The translations under genes were made by a program, and so were the position numbers. From contig JABDNT010000025.1 in NCBI GenBank assembly GCA_013043685.1, positions 1 through 58,033 of the forward strand: 58,033 bases of DNA, written 5' to 3'. Shown piece by piece: positions 1 to 7,928 of this stretch. Source of the DNA: Flavobacteriaceae bacterium (GTDB lineage: Bacteria; Bacteroidota; Bacteroidia; Flavobacteriales; Flavobacteriaceae). The notes below the pieces were generated by a model. It was not told the origin of the DNA, made no database searches, and saw only the letters and a list, made by a program, of their open reading frames with translations. The first letter of the stretch is position 1, and every line of letters begins with the position of its first letter.

Positions 1-2630
1 TCGATGGTACCGATCCACTTGATCCATGTGATCTGGTGGTGGCCAATCAAGATACGACACCAACCGCTACCTGGAATGATCTGGATTGCGATGGTGATGG
101 TGTGACCAACGGTGATGAGATCATCGATGGAACTGATCCAACCGATCCTTGTGATTTCCAATTATCCAGTCAGAGTGTACCGGCCTCAGCGGCTTGGGAA
201 GCCCTTGATTGTGATGGTGATGGTGTGACCAACGGACAGGAAATAATTGACGGTACGGACCCACTTGATCCTTGTGATCTTATAGCGGCCAACCAGGATA
301 CTACGCCAACGGCAGCCTGGGAAGCCCTTGATTGTGATGGTGACGGTGTGACCAACGGACAAGAAATAATAGATGGTACAGATCCTGTTGATCCTTGTGA
401 CTTTGTATTAGCAAGTCAGGACACTACGCCTACTGCAGCCTGGGAAGCCCTTGATTGTGATGGTGATGGTGTAACTAACGGACAGGAGATAATAGATGGT
501 ACAGACCCACTGGATCCTTGTGATCTTATAGCGGCCAACCAGGATACTACACCGACTGCAGCCTGGAATGACCTGGATTGTGACGGTGATGGTGTGACCA
601 ACGGTGATGAGATCATCGATGGAACCGATCCAACTGATCCTTGTGACTTCATGTTGTCAAGTCAATCAGTTCCAACTACACAAGCGTGGGAAGATCTGGA
701 TTGTGATGGCGATGGTGTGTCCAACGGACAAGAAATAATTGACGGTACGGACCCACTTGATCCTTGTGATCTTATAGCGGCCAACCAGGATACTACCCCA
801 ACGGCAGCCTGGGAAGCCCTTGATTGTGATGGTGACGGTGTGACCAACGGACAAGAAATAATAGATGGTACAGATCCTGTTGATCCTTGTGACTTTGTAT
901 TAGCAAGTCAGGATACTACACCAACAGCAGCCTGGGAAGCCCTGGATTGTGATGGTGATGGTGTGACCAACGGACAAGAGATCATTGATGGTACAGATCC
1001 ACTTGATGAGTGTGACCTGGTAGTTGCCAATCAAACACTACCTCCAAGCCAGCAATGGATTGATGGAGATTGTGATGGTGACGGAGTTACCAATGGAGAT
1101 GAAGTGATAGATGGAACCGATCCAACCGATCCTTGTGATTTCCAGTTGTCTAGTCAAACAGTTCCAACTACTCAAGAGTGGGAAGATCTGGATTGTGATG
1201 GCGATGGTGTGACCAACGGACAAGAGATCATTGACGGTACGGACCCACTTGATTTCTGTGACCTGGTAGTAGCAAATCAAACAGTACCCCCAACTCAGGC
1301 GTGGGAAGATGCAGATTGTGATGGTGATGGTGTTACTAATGGTCAGGAAGTGATTGACGGTACAGACCCAGTAGATCCTTGTGACTTTGTATTGGCCAGT
1401 CAGACATTACCTCCGACACAGGAATGGTTAGATCTTGACTGTGACGGTGATGGTGTGACCAACGGCGATGAATTAAACGATGGTACAGATCCGCTAGATC
1501 CATGTGATCTTAACTTCATGAGTCAGACAGTACCACCGAGCCAGGAATGGAACGACGGTGACTGTGACGGTGATGGTGTTACTAACGGAAATGAAATAAT
1601 AGACGGAACTGATCCGGTTGATCCTTGTGACTTCATGCTTGAAAATGCAACCTTACCTCAGACAATGGAATGGGAAGCGTTGGATTGTGATGGTGACGGT
1701 GTGACCAACGGACAGGAACTTATAGATGGAACCGATCCATTAGACGAATGTGATCTTGTGTATACTAATCAAACAGTTCCGCCAAGCCAGGAATGGCTGG
1801 ATGGTGATTGTGACGGTGATGGTGTAACCAATGGTCAGGAAGTTGTTGATGGAACAGATCCGGTTGATCCTTGTGAATTCATACTTGCAAACCAAACCTT
1901 ACCTCCAAGTCAGGAATGGTTAGATGCCGATTGTGATGGTGATGGTGTGACGAACGGTGATGAATTAAACGACGGAACTGATCCGCTTGATCCTTGTGAT
2001 CTTGATTGGATGAGCCAGACAGTCCCACCGAGCCAGGAATGGTTGGATGGTGATTGTGATGGCGATGGTGTGACGAACGGTCAGGAAGTGATCGATGGAA
2101 CCGATCCAACAGATCCTTGTGATTACGATCCATTAAGTCAGGATCTGTCTACGACAAGTGAGGAGTGGGATGCCCTGGATTGTGATGGTGACGGTGTAAC
2201 AAACCGTGATGAGATCAACGATGGAACCGATCCATTAGACCTTTGTGACTTTGTTCTATCAAGTCAAACACTTGAACCTAGTCAGGAATGGCTTGATGCC
2301 GATTGTGATGATGACGGACTTACCAATGGTGAGGAAGTTGAAATAGGTACAGATCCCCTAAACCCGGATACTGATGGTGACGGTGTGTTAGACGGCCAGG
2401 AAGTTGAAGACGGAACCGATCCTCTTGATCTATGTGACTTCATATACGAAAGTCAGACCTTCCCTCCAAGTCAGGAGTGGCTTGAAACCGATTGTGATGG
2501 TGATGGCGTATTGAACGGCCAGGAAGTTGATGACGGAACCGATCCAACCGATCCATGTGATTTCTTAGTAGAAAGCCAGGATCTTACGATCGTAACTGAT
2601 GAGTGGCTTGAGCTTGATTGTGATGATGAC
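1..2630 (+). repeat. In-frame 123-bp tandem repeat array with 492-bp higher-order period
   Basis: Tandem 123-bp units encode 41-residue repeats. Units alternate between a CDF class and a CDL class, giving an 82-residue sub-period. In the first twelve units every fourth unit matches best, giving 492 bp: the DNA at 241-300 recurs almost unchanged at 733-792. Divergence rises toward the 3' end, where lengths and residues become irregular. This suggests recent amplification of the 5' part and older units near the sorting domain. Confidence 0.93.
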
Positions 2631-3029
2631 GGAATTAAGAATGGAGATGAGCTTGGCGACGACAACGATAATGGTATTGTCGACTATCTCGAACCTAATA
2701 ATGGTGATCCGAATTCAGAGGATAACCTTGATGTGTTCGATATCATGACACCAAATGGTGACGGTCTTAACGATGTATTTGTAATAAGAGGTATCCACAG
2801 ATATCCGAATAATACACTTGAGATATTTAATCGCTGGGGTGTTAAGGTATACGGAGTAGAGGGTTACGGACAGGATGATAAGTTCTTCCGTGGAATTTCT
2901 GAAGGACGTGTCACCATAGACCAGGGAGAACGTCTTCCGGTAGGAACTTACTATTATGTACTTACCTACGTGAACGACGAAGGACAGACCAAACAATTGG
3001 CAGGACCACTATACATAAATAGAAGATAA
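1..3029 (+). CDS. Giant Ca-binding repeat protein with type B T9SS sorting domain (5' end outside window)
   Basis: The reading frame is already open at base 3, so the true start lies upstream of the window. About 21 tandem units, mostly of 41 residues, fill the visible part. Each contains the calcium-loop pattern [12 protein letters not shown] (acidic positions 1, 3, 5, N9, E12) followed by DGTDPxDPCD, so each unit has one loop and two cysteines 21 residues apart. Unit 19 carries an extra thrombospondin-type-3-like insertion. The last ~90 residues ([29 protein letters not shown]) match the gliding-motility-associated C-terminal domain (CHU_C, TIGR04131), the signal of type B T9SS cargo. Inference: a Ca-stabilised, surface-exposed stalk or adhesin, comparable in layout but not in sequence to SprB. 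A PorP/SprF gene follows 54 bases later, as sprF follows sprB. The family call for the C-terminus is firm; the ligand is unknown. Confidence 0.9.
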   Translation, partial: DGTDPLDPCDLVVANQDTTPTATWNDLDCDGDGVTNGDEIIDGTDPTDPCDFQLSSQSVPASAAWEALDCDGDGVTNGQEIIDGTDPLDPCDLIAANQDTTPTAAWEALDCDGDGVTNGQEIIDGTDPVDPCDFVLASQDTTPTAAWEALDCDGDGVTNGQEIIDGTDPLDPCDLIAANQDTTPTAAWNDLDCDGDGVTNGDEIIDGTDPTDPCDFMLSSQSVPTTQAWEDLDCDGDGVSNGQEIIDGTDPLDPCDLIAANQDTTPTAAWEALDCDGDGVTNGQEIIDGTDPVDPCDFVLASQDTTPTAAWEALDCDGDGVTNGQEIIDGTDPLDECDLVVANQTLPPSQQWIDGDCDGDGVTNGDEVIDGTDPTDPCDFQLSSQTVPTTQEWEDLDCDGDGVTNGQEIIDGTDPLDFCDLVVANQTVPPTQAWEDADCDGDGVTNGQEVIDGTDPVDPCDFVLASQTLPPTQEWLDLDCDGDGVTNGDELNDGTDPLDPCDLNFMSQTVPPSQEWNDGDCDGDGVTNGNEIIDGTDPVDPCDFMLENATLPQTMEWEALDCDGDGVTNGQELIDGTDPLDECDLVYTNQTVPPSQEWLDGDCDGDGVTNGQEVVDGTDPVDPCEFILANQTLPPSQEWLDADCDGDGVTNGDELNDGTDPLDPCDLDWMSQTVPPSQEWLDGDCDGDGVTNGQEVIDGTDPTDPCDYDPLSQDLSTTSEEWDALDCDGDGVTNRDEINDGTDPLDLCDFVLSSQTLEPSQEWLDADCDDDGLTNGEEVEIGTDPLNPDTDGDGVLDGQEVEDGTDPLDLCDFIYESQTFPPSQEWLETDCDGDGVLNGQEVDDGTDPTDPCDFLVESQDLTIVTDEWLELDCDDDGIKNGDELGDDNDNGIVDYLEPNNGDPNSEDNLDVFDIMTPNGDGLNDVFVIRGIHRYPNNTLEIFNRWGVKVYGVEGYGQDDKFFRGISEGRVTIDQGERLPVGTYYYVLTYVNDEGQTKQLAGPLYINRR

Positions 3030-3043
3030 AATCACACATAAAT

Positions 3044-3069
3044 GCCTGCTGAGCCAATGCTCGGCAGGC
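3044..3069 (+). promoter_or_regulatory. Strong intergenic hairpin between adhesin and porP-like gene
   Basis: The arms gcctgctgagc and gctcggcaggc pair over 11 bp with one G-U wobble and a 4-base caat loop. It begins 15 bases after the adhesin stop codon and ends 15 bases before the probable porP/sprF start. No T-run follows, so a classical terminator is unlikely. A transcript-stability, attenuation or processing element that lowers or uncouples downstream expression is more plausible. Confidence 0.6.
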
Positions 3070-3083
3070 CTAATATTAAACCT

Positions 3084-4028
3084 ATGAAAAAATTTTACGT
3101 AACAGTTATAGCTCTACTTTGCTTAGGTTTTTACTCTGAAAGTGCCCACGGGCAGCAGGATGCTCAGTATACGCAGTATATGTATAATCCTTTGAGTGTA
3201 AATCCCGCGTACGCTGGCTCTCGTGATGTGCTCAGTATCGTTGGACTGTACAGAAGTCAATGGGTGGGATTGGACGGTGCTCCGACTACTCTAAACTTTT
3301 CAGTACACTCACCAATTGGAAAGAAAGTAGGAATTGGGGTAAATGTAACTCGGGATGAGATCTTTATTTCAGATGAAACCTATATTGATGTTGACTTTAC
3401 CTACACCCTGAACACTTCTGATAAAGGAAGACTGGCCCTAGGATTGAAGGGTGGGGCACATCTTCTTAATATCGATAGTAGTAAATTAAATACGGGACCA
3501 TTTAATAACGGTGACACGGAAACTCAGATCAATATTGATAATAAATTCTCGCCGCAAATTGGAGCCGGAGCGTATTATTATACTGAAAAATTTTACCTGG
3601 GGGCTAGTGTGCCAAATATTCTGGAAACGGAACACTTCGACGAGTCTTCAAACACAAATAATTCCAGTGCGACAGCAGAAGAGCGAGTGAATTTCTATAT
3701 GCTTACAGGATATGTATTCGATGTTTCGGACGGTTTGAAATTCAAGCCAGCCTTACTCACCAAAATTGTTCAGGGGTCGCCATTGCAAGTGGATATGTCT
3801 GCTAATTTCCTCATCCAGGACAAGTTAACTCTTGGAGCGGCCTACAGATGGAGTGCTGCACTAAGTGCCTTGGTAGGATTCCAGGTTACAGACCAGGTGA
3901 TGATAGGTTTTGCATACGACAGGGAAACAACAGAATTACAACAATATAACGATGGTTCTTATGAGATCTTCTTGCGCTTCGAATTATTCAAACGAGAAGA
4001 AGGCATGAAAAATCCACGATTCTTTTAA
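3084..4028 (+). CDS. PorP/SprF family type IX secretion system membrane protein
   Basis: A 314-residue outer-membrane protein of the PorP/SprF family (TIGR03519). The chosen start at 3084 gives a clean signal peptide, MKKFYVTVIALLCLGF, ending near HGQQ. The upstream ATG at 3042 would place the hairpin inside the coding region and spoil the signal. The mature N-terminus, QYTQYMYNPLSVNPAYAGS, is the family hallmark. The rest is beta-strand-rich, with the usual GIGVNVTRDE-like and LALGLKGG segments, and ends in FFLRF-like barrel strands. SprF is known to be needed for secretion or surface attachment of its neighbouring adhesin SprB, and type B sorting domains use PorP-like proteins. Inference: this is the dedicated partner of the repeat protein upstream. 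The next gene, PorE-like, starts 5 bases after its stop codon, so the two are surely co-transcribed. Confidence 0.92.
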   Translation: MKKFYVTVIALLCLGFYSESAHGQQDAQYTQYMYNPLSVNPAYAGSRDVLSIVGLYRSQWVGLDGAPTTLNFSVHSPIGKKVGIGVNVTRDEIFISDETYIDVDFTYTLNTSDKGRLALGLKGGAHLLNIDSSKLNTGPFNNGDTETQINIDNKFSPQIGAGAYYYTEKFYLGASVPNILETEHFDESSNTNNSSATAEERVNFYMLTGYVFDVSDGLKFKPALLTKIVQGSPLQVDMSANFLIQDKLTLGAAYRWSAALSALVGFQVTDQVMIGFAYDRETTELQQYNDGSYEIFLRFELFKREEGMKNPRFF

Positions 4029-4033
4029 AAATT

Positions 4034-6016
4034 ATGACTATGACTTTAAGATCAAAATATTTTTTACTGATAGTTGCTGGACTTTTGCTAACGGCCAATG
4101 TTACAATCGCCCAGGACGGGGACACATCAGCTAACACAAAAGAAGCTAAAGGTGACGCACATTTTAATGATTTCGCCTTCATGGATGCCCGCGATGCTTA
4201 TATCAAAGCAGTGGAAAGCGGTTATCGCTCTGTAAACGTACTCTCCAGATTAGGAGATTCATATTATTTCAATGGGGAATATGCAGATGCAGCTAAATGG
4301 TACGGAGCTTTATTCGCCTATTCTGAGGATATAGATTCGGAATATATCTATCGATATGCACAGTCACTAAAAACTATTGGAAAATATGCCACTGCCGATA
4401 GAATCATGGATAAATTGAATGAAGTAGCCTCTACGGATGACAGAGGTGAATTATTTTCAGAAGAAAGAAATTATCTGAAACTTATCGAATTACAGTCAGG
4501 GCGTTTTAATGTATTTAATGTTCCTTTCAATTCGGAGCTTTCCGATTTTGCTCCTAGTTTAAATGGCGGCGAGATCATTTTCACATCGAACAGAAAGACG
4601 AGAACTGCGTCACAAAGACTGCACGACTGGAATGACCAGCCATTTTCAGAACTTTATAGTATTACAGTAAGTGGAGATGGTGTTCCCAATAGATATCGCA
4701 GTAAGGTGAATTCGAGATATCACGAGTCTTCAGCAGTTTTCTCCAAGGACGGGCAAACCATGTATTTCACACGAAATAATTATACGAACCGAAAACGTGG
4801 TAAAGACGGAGCAGGAAAGACCCTTTTAAAATTATATCGTTCGAAAAGAACGGCAAAAGGATGGGGAGAAGCAGAAGAACTGCCATTTAACAGTGATGAC
4901 TTCTCTAACGGTCATCCGGCATTGAGTGCCGATGGAAAACATCTGATATTCGCCAGTGACAGACCCGGAGGCGAAGGACAGTCTGATCTTTACAAGGTAT
5001 CGATTGATGGCGACAGTTTCGGTGAGCCGGAGAGCCTGGGTGATGCTGTGAATACCGAAGGACGTGAGACATTTCCTTTTATAGACACTAACGGTGACCT
5101 GTATTTTGCTTCAGACGGACATGTAGGCCTTGGTGGGCTGGATGTATTTGTTGCCGAAATGAATTCGGAAGGTAATTACGAAAAGGGATTCAATATTGGA
5201 GACCCCATAAACAGCAAAGCAGATGACTTCTCCTTTGTTATAAACAGTACTACAGGCCTGGGATATTTTGCTTCGAACCGCGAAGGTGGTAAGGGAGAGG
5301 ATGATATTTATTCCTTCGAACAAACTGCCCAGCTTATTAAGAATTGCCGCCAGTCCCTGAGTGGAGAAGTTCGTGATGAAGACACAGACGATCTTATTGC
5401 TAATGCTAAAGTTGTACTGCTTGATAGCGATAATAACGTACTTGAAGAGACAAAATCAGATATGAACGGAGCTTTCTCATTTGATGTAATAGAATGTTCA
5501 ACAGGATATGCGATACGTGCTTCCAAGCCCGATTTCTCAACCTCAGAAAAATCATTCGTTACTACCGGGGAATACGAATCGGATGTGAAGAAGACCCTGT
5601 ATCTTCTTTCTGAAGAAGACAACGAGCTAAGAGACGCAAAAATAGGTGAGGATCTGGGAGTGTTACTAAACCTGAACCCGATCTATTTCGATCTGAGTCA
5701 GTCTTATATACGTCCGGATGCACAAATTGAATTGCTAAAGGTTGTTGAAGCGATGCAGAAGTTTCCAAATCTGAAGATCGATGTTAGGTCTCACACCGAC
5801 AGCCGATCCAGTGATGCTTTTAACATGAAATTATCTGATGCAAGAGCTAAATCCACGATCAATTACCTGGTAGGTGCCGGCGTGAGTCCAGACCGAGTTA
5901 CCGGAAGAGGTTACGGAGAATCACAATTGTTAAATCGTTGTGCTAATGGAGTACAGTGTAGTGAGGCTGATCATCAGCTGAACAGAAGATCTGAATTTAT
6001 TATTGTTCAGAAATAA
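4034..6016 (+). CDS. PorE-like OmpA-family protein (TPR, PD40 propeller, CRD, OmpA)
   Basis: 660 residues with a signal peptide (cleavage near VTIAQ, residue 27). The domain order is a TPR-like helical stretch (~35-140), WD40-like PD40 propeller blades (~157-430; APSLNGGEIIFTSNR, HPALSADGKHLIFASDRPG), a carboxypeptidase-regulatory-like Ig fold (~436-525; LSGEVRDEDTDDLIANAKV) and an OmpA peptidoglycan-binding domain (~540-660; IDVRSHTDSR, NRRSEFII). This is the architecture described for PorE of Porphyromonas, which ties the T9SS trans-envelope complex to peptidoglycan. Many Bacteroidota carry several such genes, each next to a porP/sprF paralogue, so this is more likely a local partner of the upstream PorP-like protein than the core PorE. 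It ends 20 bases before a bidirectional terminator. Confidence 0.88.
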   Translation: MTMTLRSKYFLLIVAGLLLTANVTIAQDGDTSANTKEAKGDAHFNDFAFMDARDAYIKAVESGYRSVNVLSRLGDSYYFNGEYADAAKWYGALFAYSEDIDSEYIYRYAQSLKTIGKYATADRIMDKLNEVASTDDRGELFSEERNYLKLIELQSGRFNVFNVPFNSELSDFAPSLNGGEIIFTSNRKTRTASQRLHDWNDQPFSELYSITVSGDGVPNRYRSKVNSRYHESSAVFSKDGQTMYFTRNNYTNRKRGKDGAGKTLLKLYRSKRTAKGWGEAEELPFNSDDFSNGHPALSADGKHLIFASDRPGGEGQSDLYKVSIDGDSFGEPESLGDAVNTEGRETFPFIDTNGDLYFASDGHVGLGGLDVFVAEMNSEGNYEKGFNIGDPINSKADDFSFVINSTTGLGYFASNREGGKGEDDIYSFEQTAQLIKNCRQSLSGEVRDEDTDDLIANAKVVLLDSDNNVLEETKSDMNGAFSFDVIECSTGYAIRASKPDFSTSEKSFVTTGEYESDVKKTLYLLSEEDNELRDAKIGEDLGVLLNLNPIYFDLSQSYIRPDAQIELLKVVEAMQKFPNLKIDVRSHTDSRSSDAFNMKLSDARAKSTINYLVGAGVSPDRVTGRGYGESQLLNRCANGVQCSEADHQLNRRSEFIIVQK

Positions 6017-6036
6017 TTAAAAAGTTTAGTTTAAAT

Positions 6037-6067
6037 AAAAAAAGCCCGGAAATTCCGGGCTTTTTTT
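6037..6067. terminator. Bidirectional intrinsic terminator
   Basis: GC arms gcccgg and ccgggc (6044-6060) are flanked by an A-run on the left and a T-run on the right, giving a good rho-independent terminator on both strands. It separates the convergent porE-like gene (+) and the small lipoprotein gene (-). Confidence 0.9.
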
Positions 6068-6083
6068 TACACATAGAAATCTA

Positions 6084-6314
6084 TTAGTTTTCCATAGTTT
6101 CTTTTACTTCTTCAATTACTTCATCAGCAGCATTGGTCATTGAATCGACAGTTTCTTCTGCCTCTTCCATAACTTCTTCTGCTTCTTCTTTAGCGTCTTC
6201 CACAACATTTTCTACTTCCTCAGACATCTCTTCAGCTTTTTTTTCTGTCTCTCTACAAGAGTATACAGCAAATACCATAGCTAGTGCTGCAAGGGATACA
6301 AATAATTTTTTCAT
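6084..6314 (-). CDS. Small acidic coiled-coil lipoprotein
   Basis: 76 residues. The N-terminus MKKLFVSLAALAMVFAVYSC is a lipoprotein signal with the lipid-accepting Cys at 20 (VYSC, a slightly loose lipobox). What follows is almost entirely Glu, Ala, Val and Lys in short repeats (EEVENVVEDAKEEAEEV), predicting a strongly acidic amphipathic helix or coiled coil. No known domain is recognised. The size and charge pattern resemble small Lpp- or apolipoprotein-like periplasmic proteins of flavobacteria, but no function can be assigned. It is monocistronic: terminator on the 3' side and a divergent regulator gene on the 5' side. A weak -7 element (TACTTTTA on the minus strand, 6345-6352) lies about 30 bases upstream of the start. 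The Ser-rich frame on the opposite strand is only its shadow. Confidence 0.8.
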   Translation of the reverse strand: MKKLFVSLAALAMVFAVYSCRETEKKAEEMSEEVENVVEDAKEEAEEVMEEAEETVDSMTNAADEVIEEVKETMEN

Positions 6315-6444
6315 AGTTCATTAAGATTAGTGATTAATAAGGCCTAAAAGTAATTATTTTTTTGATGAGAATACCTTATAAACTGTGCATTTCATCGAAA
6401 CTTCATATCTGAGAACCAATTAATTAGCGTAAAATTAACGATTA

Positions 6445-6478
6445 GGAACTATTCCGTCTATATATTTGGAATTATTCC
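6445..6478. promoter_or_regulatory. Twin GGAAyTATTCC operators over the S24/XRE regulator promoter
   Basis: GGAACTATTCC (6445-6455) and GGAATTATTCC (6468-6478) are two near-identical 11-bp inverted repeats, 23 bp apart. The second extends to the 15-bp palindrome TTGGAATTATTCCAA and shares base 6468 with the -7 element. They lie 22-55 bases upstream of the repressor start. Inference: autoregulatory operators of the adjacent gene. Confidence 0.7.
6461..6468 (+). promoter_or_regulatory. -7 promoter element TATATTTG
   Basis: Perfect match to the Bacteroidota sigma-ABfr -7 consensus TAnnTTTG, 31 bases before the regulator start codon and overlapping the second operator by one base. A convincing -33 element is not obvious. 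Confidence 0.6.
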
Positions 6479-6499
6479 AATTTATCGTATATTCGGGAT

Positions 6500-7270
6500 A
6501 TGGAAAGAAATGTACCTGTAGAAGCTAAACGATTCAAGAAAGTAAGAGAAGAGCAACACCATACCCAACAATCTTTCGCCGAACTTCTTGGAATCGGATC
6601 CACGACTGCAGATATTGAACGGGGCAAGACCAAGATATCCGGAAAGGCGGTGATGGAATTGCTGCGTCAGTTCAGAATAAATCCTTTGTGGCTGTTTGGC
6701 AATAGTTTTAGTCAGTACGTAGATTTAAGTGGAGGCGATGTGAGTCCGAAAGTCGTTACAATAGACAGCAATGATAATGATACTATACTCCTTGTAAATC
6801 AGAAAGCAGCGGCAGGTTATCCGCATAATATTCAGGATGTGGAATGGTACGATTCCTTGCCGGCTTTTTCAATCCCGCTACCTGAATACAGAAATGCTAC
6901 ATACAGAGGTTTCCAGGTGGAAGGTGATAGTATGCTACCCAATATTCGTCCCAACGAATGGGTGCTTGGAAAAGCAGTGCCAAATATTACCGAAGCAAGC
7001 GATAGCAGAATATATATAGTTGTTCTGCACGATTCGGTATTGGTTAAGAAACTTCAGAAGATCCCAAATACACCCGATCGGGTTCGTCTCCTTTCTCTAA
7101 ATCCGGAATACCTTCCCATCGATGTTGAGGTAAAAGATATCCAGGAACTATGGATGGTGAATAGTAAATTGACATTTGGTTTGGATGAACCGTCAGATAG
7201 CTCATTATTACGCCAGCTTCAGGCTTCAATGGAAGAATTAAAAGGCCAGATAAGACATTTAAATACCTAG
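6500..7270 (+). CDS. XRE-HTH / S24 (LexA-like) transcriptional repressor
   Basis: 256 residues. An N-terminal HTH_XRE domain occupies ~8-65 (QQSFAELLGIGSTTADIERG). A linker with KAAAGY at 102-107 is the likely Ala-Gly autocleavage site. The C-terminal S24 peptidase-like domain has the serine in VEGDSMLP (Ser144) and the lysine in VLVKKL (Lys183 or 184). Both catalytic residues are present, so RecA-stimulated or spontaneous self-cleavage is possible, as in LexA and CI-type repressors. No phage genes lie nearby, so it is probably a chromosomal stress regulator rather than a prophage repressor. It ends one base before a DUF2461 gene, its likely operon partner, and two palindromic operators in its own promoter suggest autorepression. 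The last ~35 residues form a short helix, possibly for oligomerisation. Confidence 0.88.
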   Translation: MERNVPVEAKRFKKVREEQHHTQQSFAELLGIGSTTADIERGKTKISGKAVMELLRQFRINPLWLFGNSFSQYVDLSGGDVSPKVVTIDSNDNDTILLVNQKAAAGYPHNIQDVEWYDSLPAFSIPLPEYRNATYRGFQVEGDSMLPNIRPNEWVLGKAVPNITEASDSRIYIVVLHDSVLVKKLQKIPNTPDRVRLLSLNPEYLPIDVEVKDIQELWMVNSKLTFGLDEPSDSSLLRQLQASMEELKGQIRHLNT

Positions 7271-7271
7271 T

Positions 7272-7928
7272 ATGAGTTTTCCCAGGCTCTATAGTTTTCT
7301 AGAAAGACTTCAGAAGAATAATTCCAAGGAATGGATGGACAGGCATCGAAAGGAATACATCGAAGTGAGGGATTTCTTTATCGACTGGCTGGATAAAATG
7401 AATGATAAACTGGCGTCCATCGATGATGATTATTACAACACTCCCGGTAAAAAGGCTATTAACAGGATCAATAATAACCTGATGTTTCACCCTAATCGCC
7501 CGGTGTATAAGGATCATTTCGGGGCTGGCCTGGACCAGCTAAGTAAGCAGGGTGATTTCTATATTGAGCTGGGTATAAATGAGTCCTTCCTGGGAGGAGG
7601 GTACTGGCATCCGTCTTCCGATATTTTAAAACGCATCCGAAATGCTATCGATTACAATGGGGAAGAACTCAAAGCAATTCTTAACAAACCTTCATTCAAA
7701 AAACTGTTTGGCGAAATGGTAGATGATAATCCGCTTAAAACGGCGCCCAAAGGATTTTCTTCAGATCATGAGCATATTGATCTTCTCAGGCGACGTTCAT
7801 TCGCTGTAGTTCATTATGTGAGTAGGGAACATGTGCTGGTACCGGATTTCGAGGATAAAGTTGTCAACATCTATAAAGAGATGCTTCCCTTCAGAAGATA
7901 CCTAAATGAGGCCGTCACTGTGGAGTGA
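7272..7928 (+). CDS. DUF2461 domain-containing protein
   Basis: 218 residues matching the DUF2461/TIGR02453 family along its whole length. The N-terminal FLERLQKNNSKEWMDRHR, the central PGKKAINRINNNLMFHPNRP (usually IYRDxRFS in relatives) and WHPSSDILKRIRNAID are characteristic. The family is soluble, widespread and of unknown function. It starts one base after the S24/XRE regulator and is probably translationally coupled to it. Its last 27 bases overlap the 3' end of the convergent waaA gene, and no terminator is visible there. Confidence 0.85.
   Translation: MSFPRLYSFLERLQKNNSKEWMDRHRKEYIEVRDFFIDWLDKMNDKLASIDDDYYNTPGKKAINRINNNLMFHPNRPVYKDHFGAGLDQLSKQGDFYIELGINESFLGGGYWHPSSDILKRIRNAIDYNGEELKAILNKPSFKKLFGEMVDDNPLKTAPKGFSSDHEHIDLLRRRSFAVVHYVSREHVLVPDFEDKVVNIYKEMLPFRRYLNEAVTVE

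Noticed and set aside
1-2630. Repeat array as a CRISPR-like or non-coding satellite
   Set aside because: All units are in one open frame, the period is a multiple of three and changes are mostly at third bases; it encodes protein repeats.
170-2665. Minus-strand and other-frame ORFs (Ser-rich) within the repeat gene
   Set aside because: They are periodic shadows of the repeat codons; no independent start or known domain.
3042-3083. Earlier ATG for the PorP/SprF gene
   Set aside because: It would put a strong hairpin in the coding region and a charged stretch before the signal peptide; the ATG at 3084 gives a normal signal.
6133-6324. 63-residue Ser-rich plus-strand ORF opposite the small lipoprotein
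   Set aside because: Complement of Glu-rich codons; the minus-strand frame has a lipoprotein signal.
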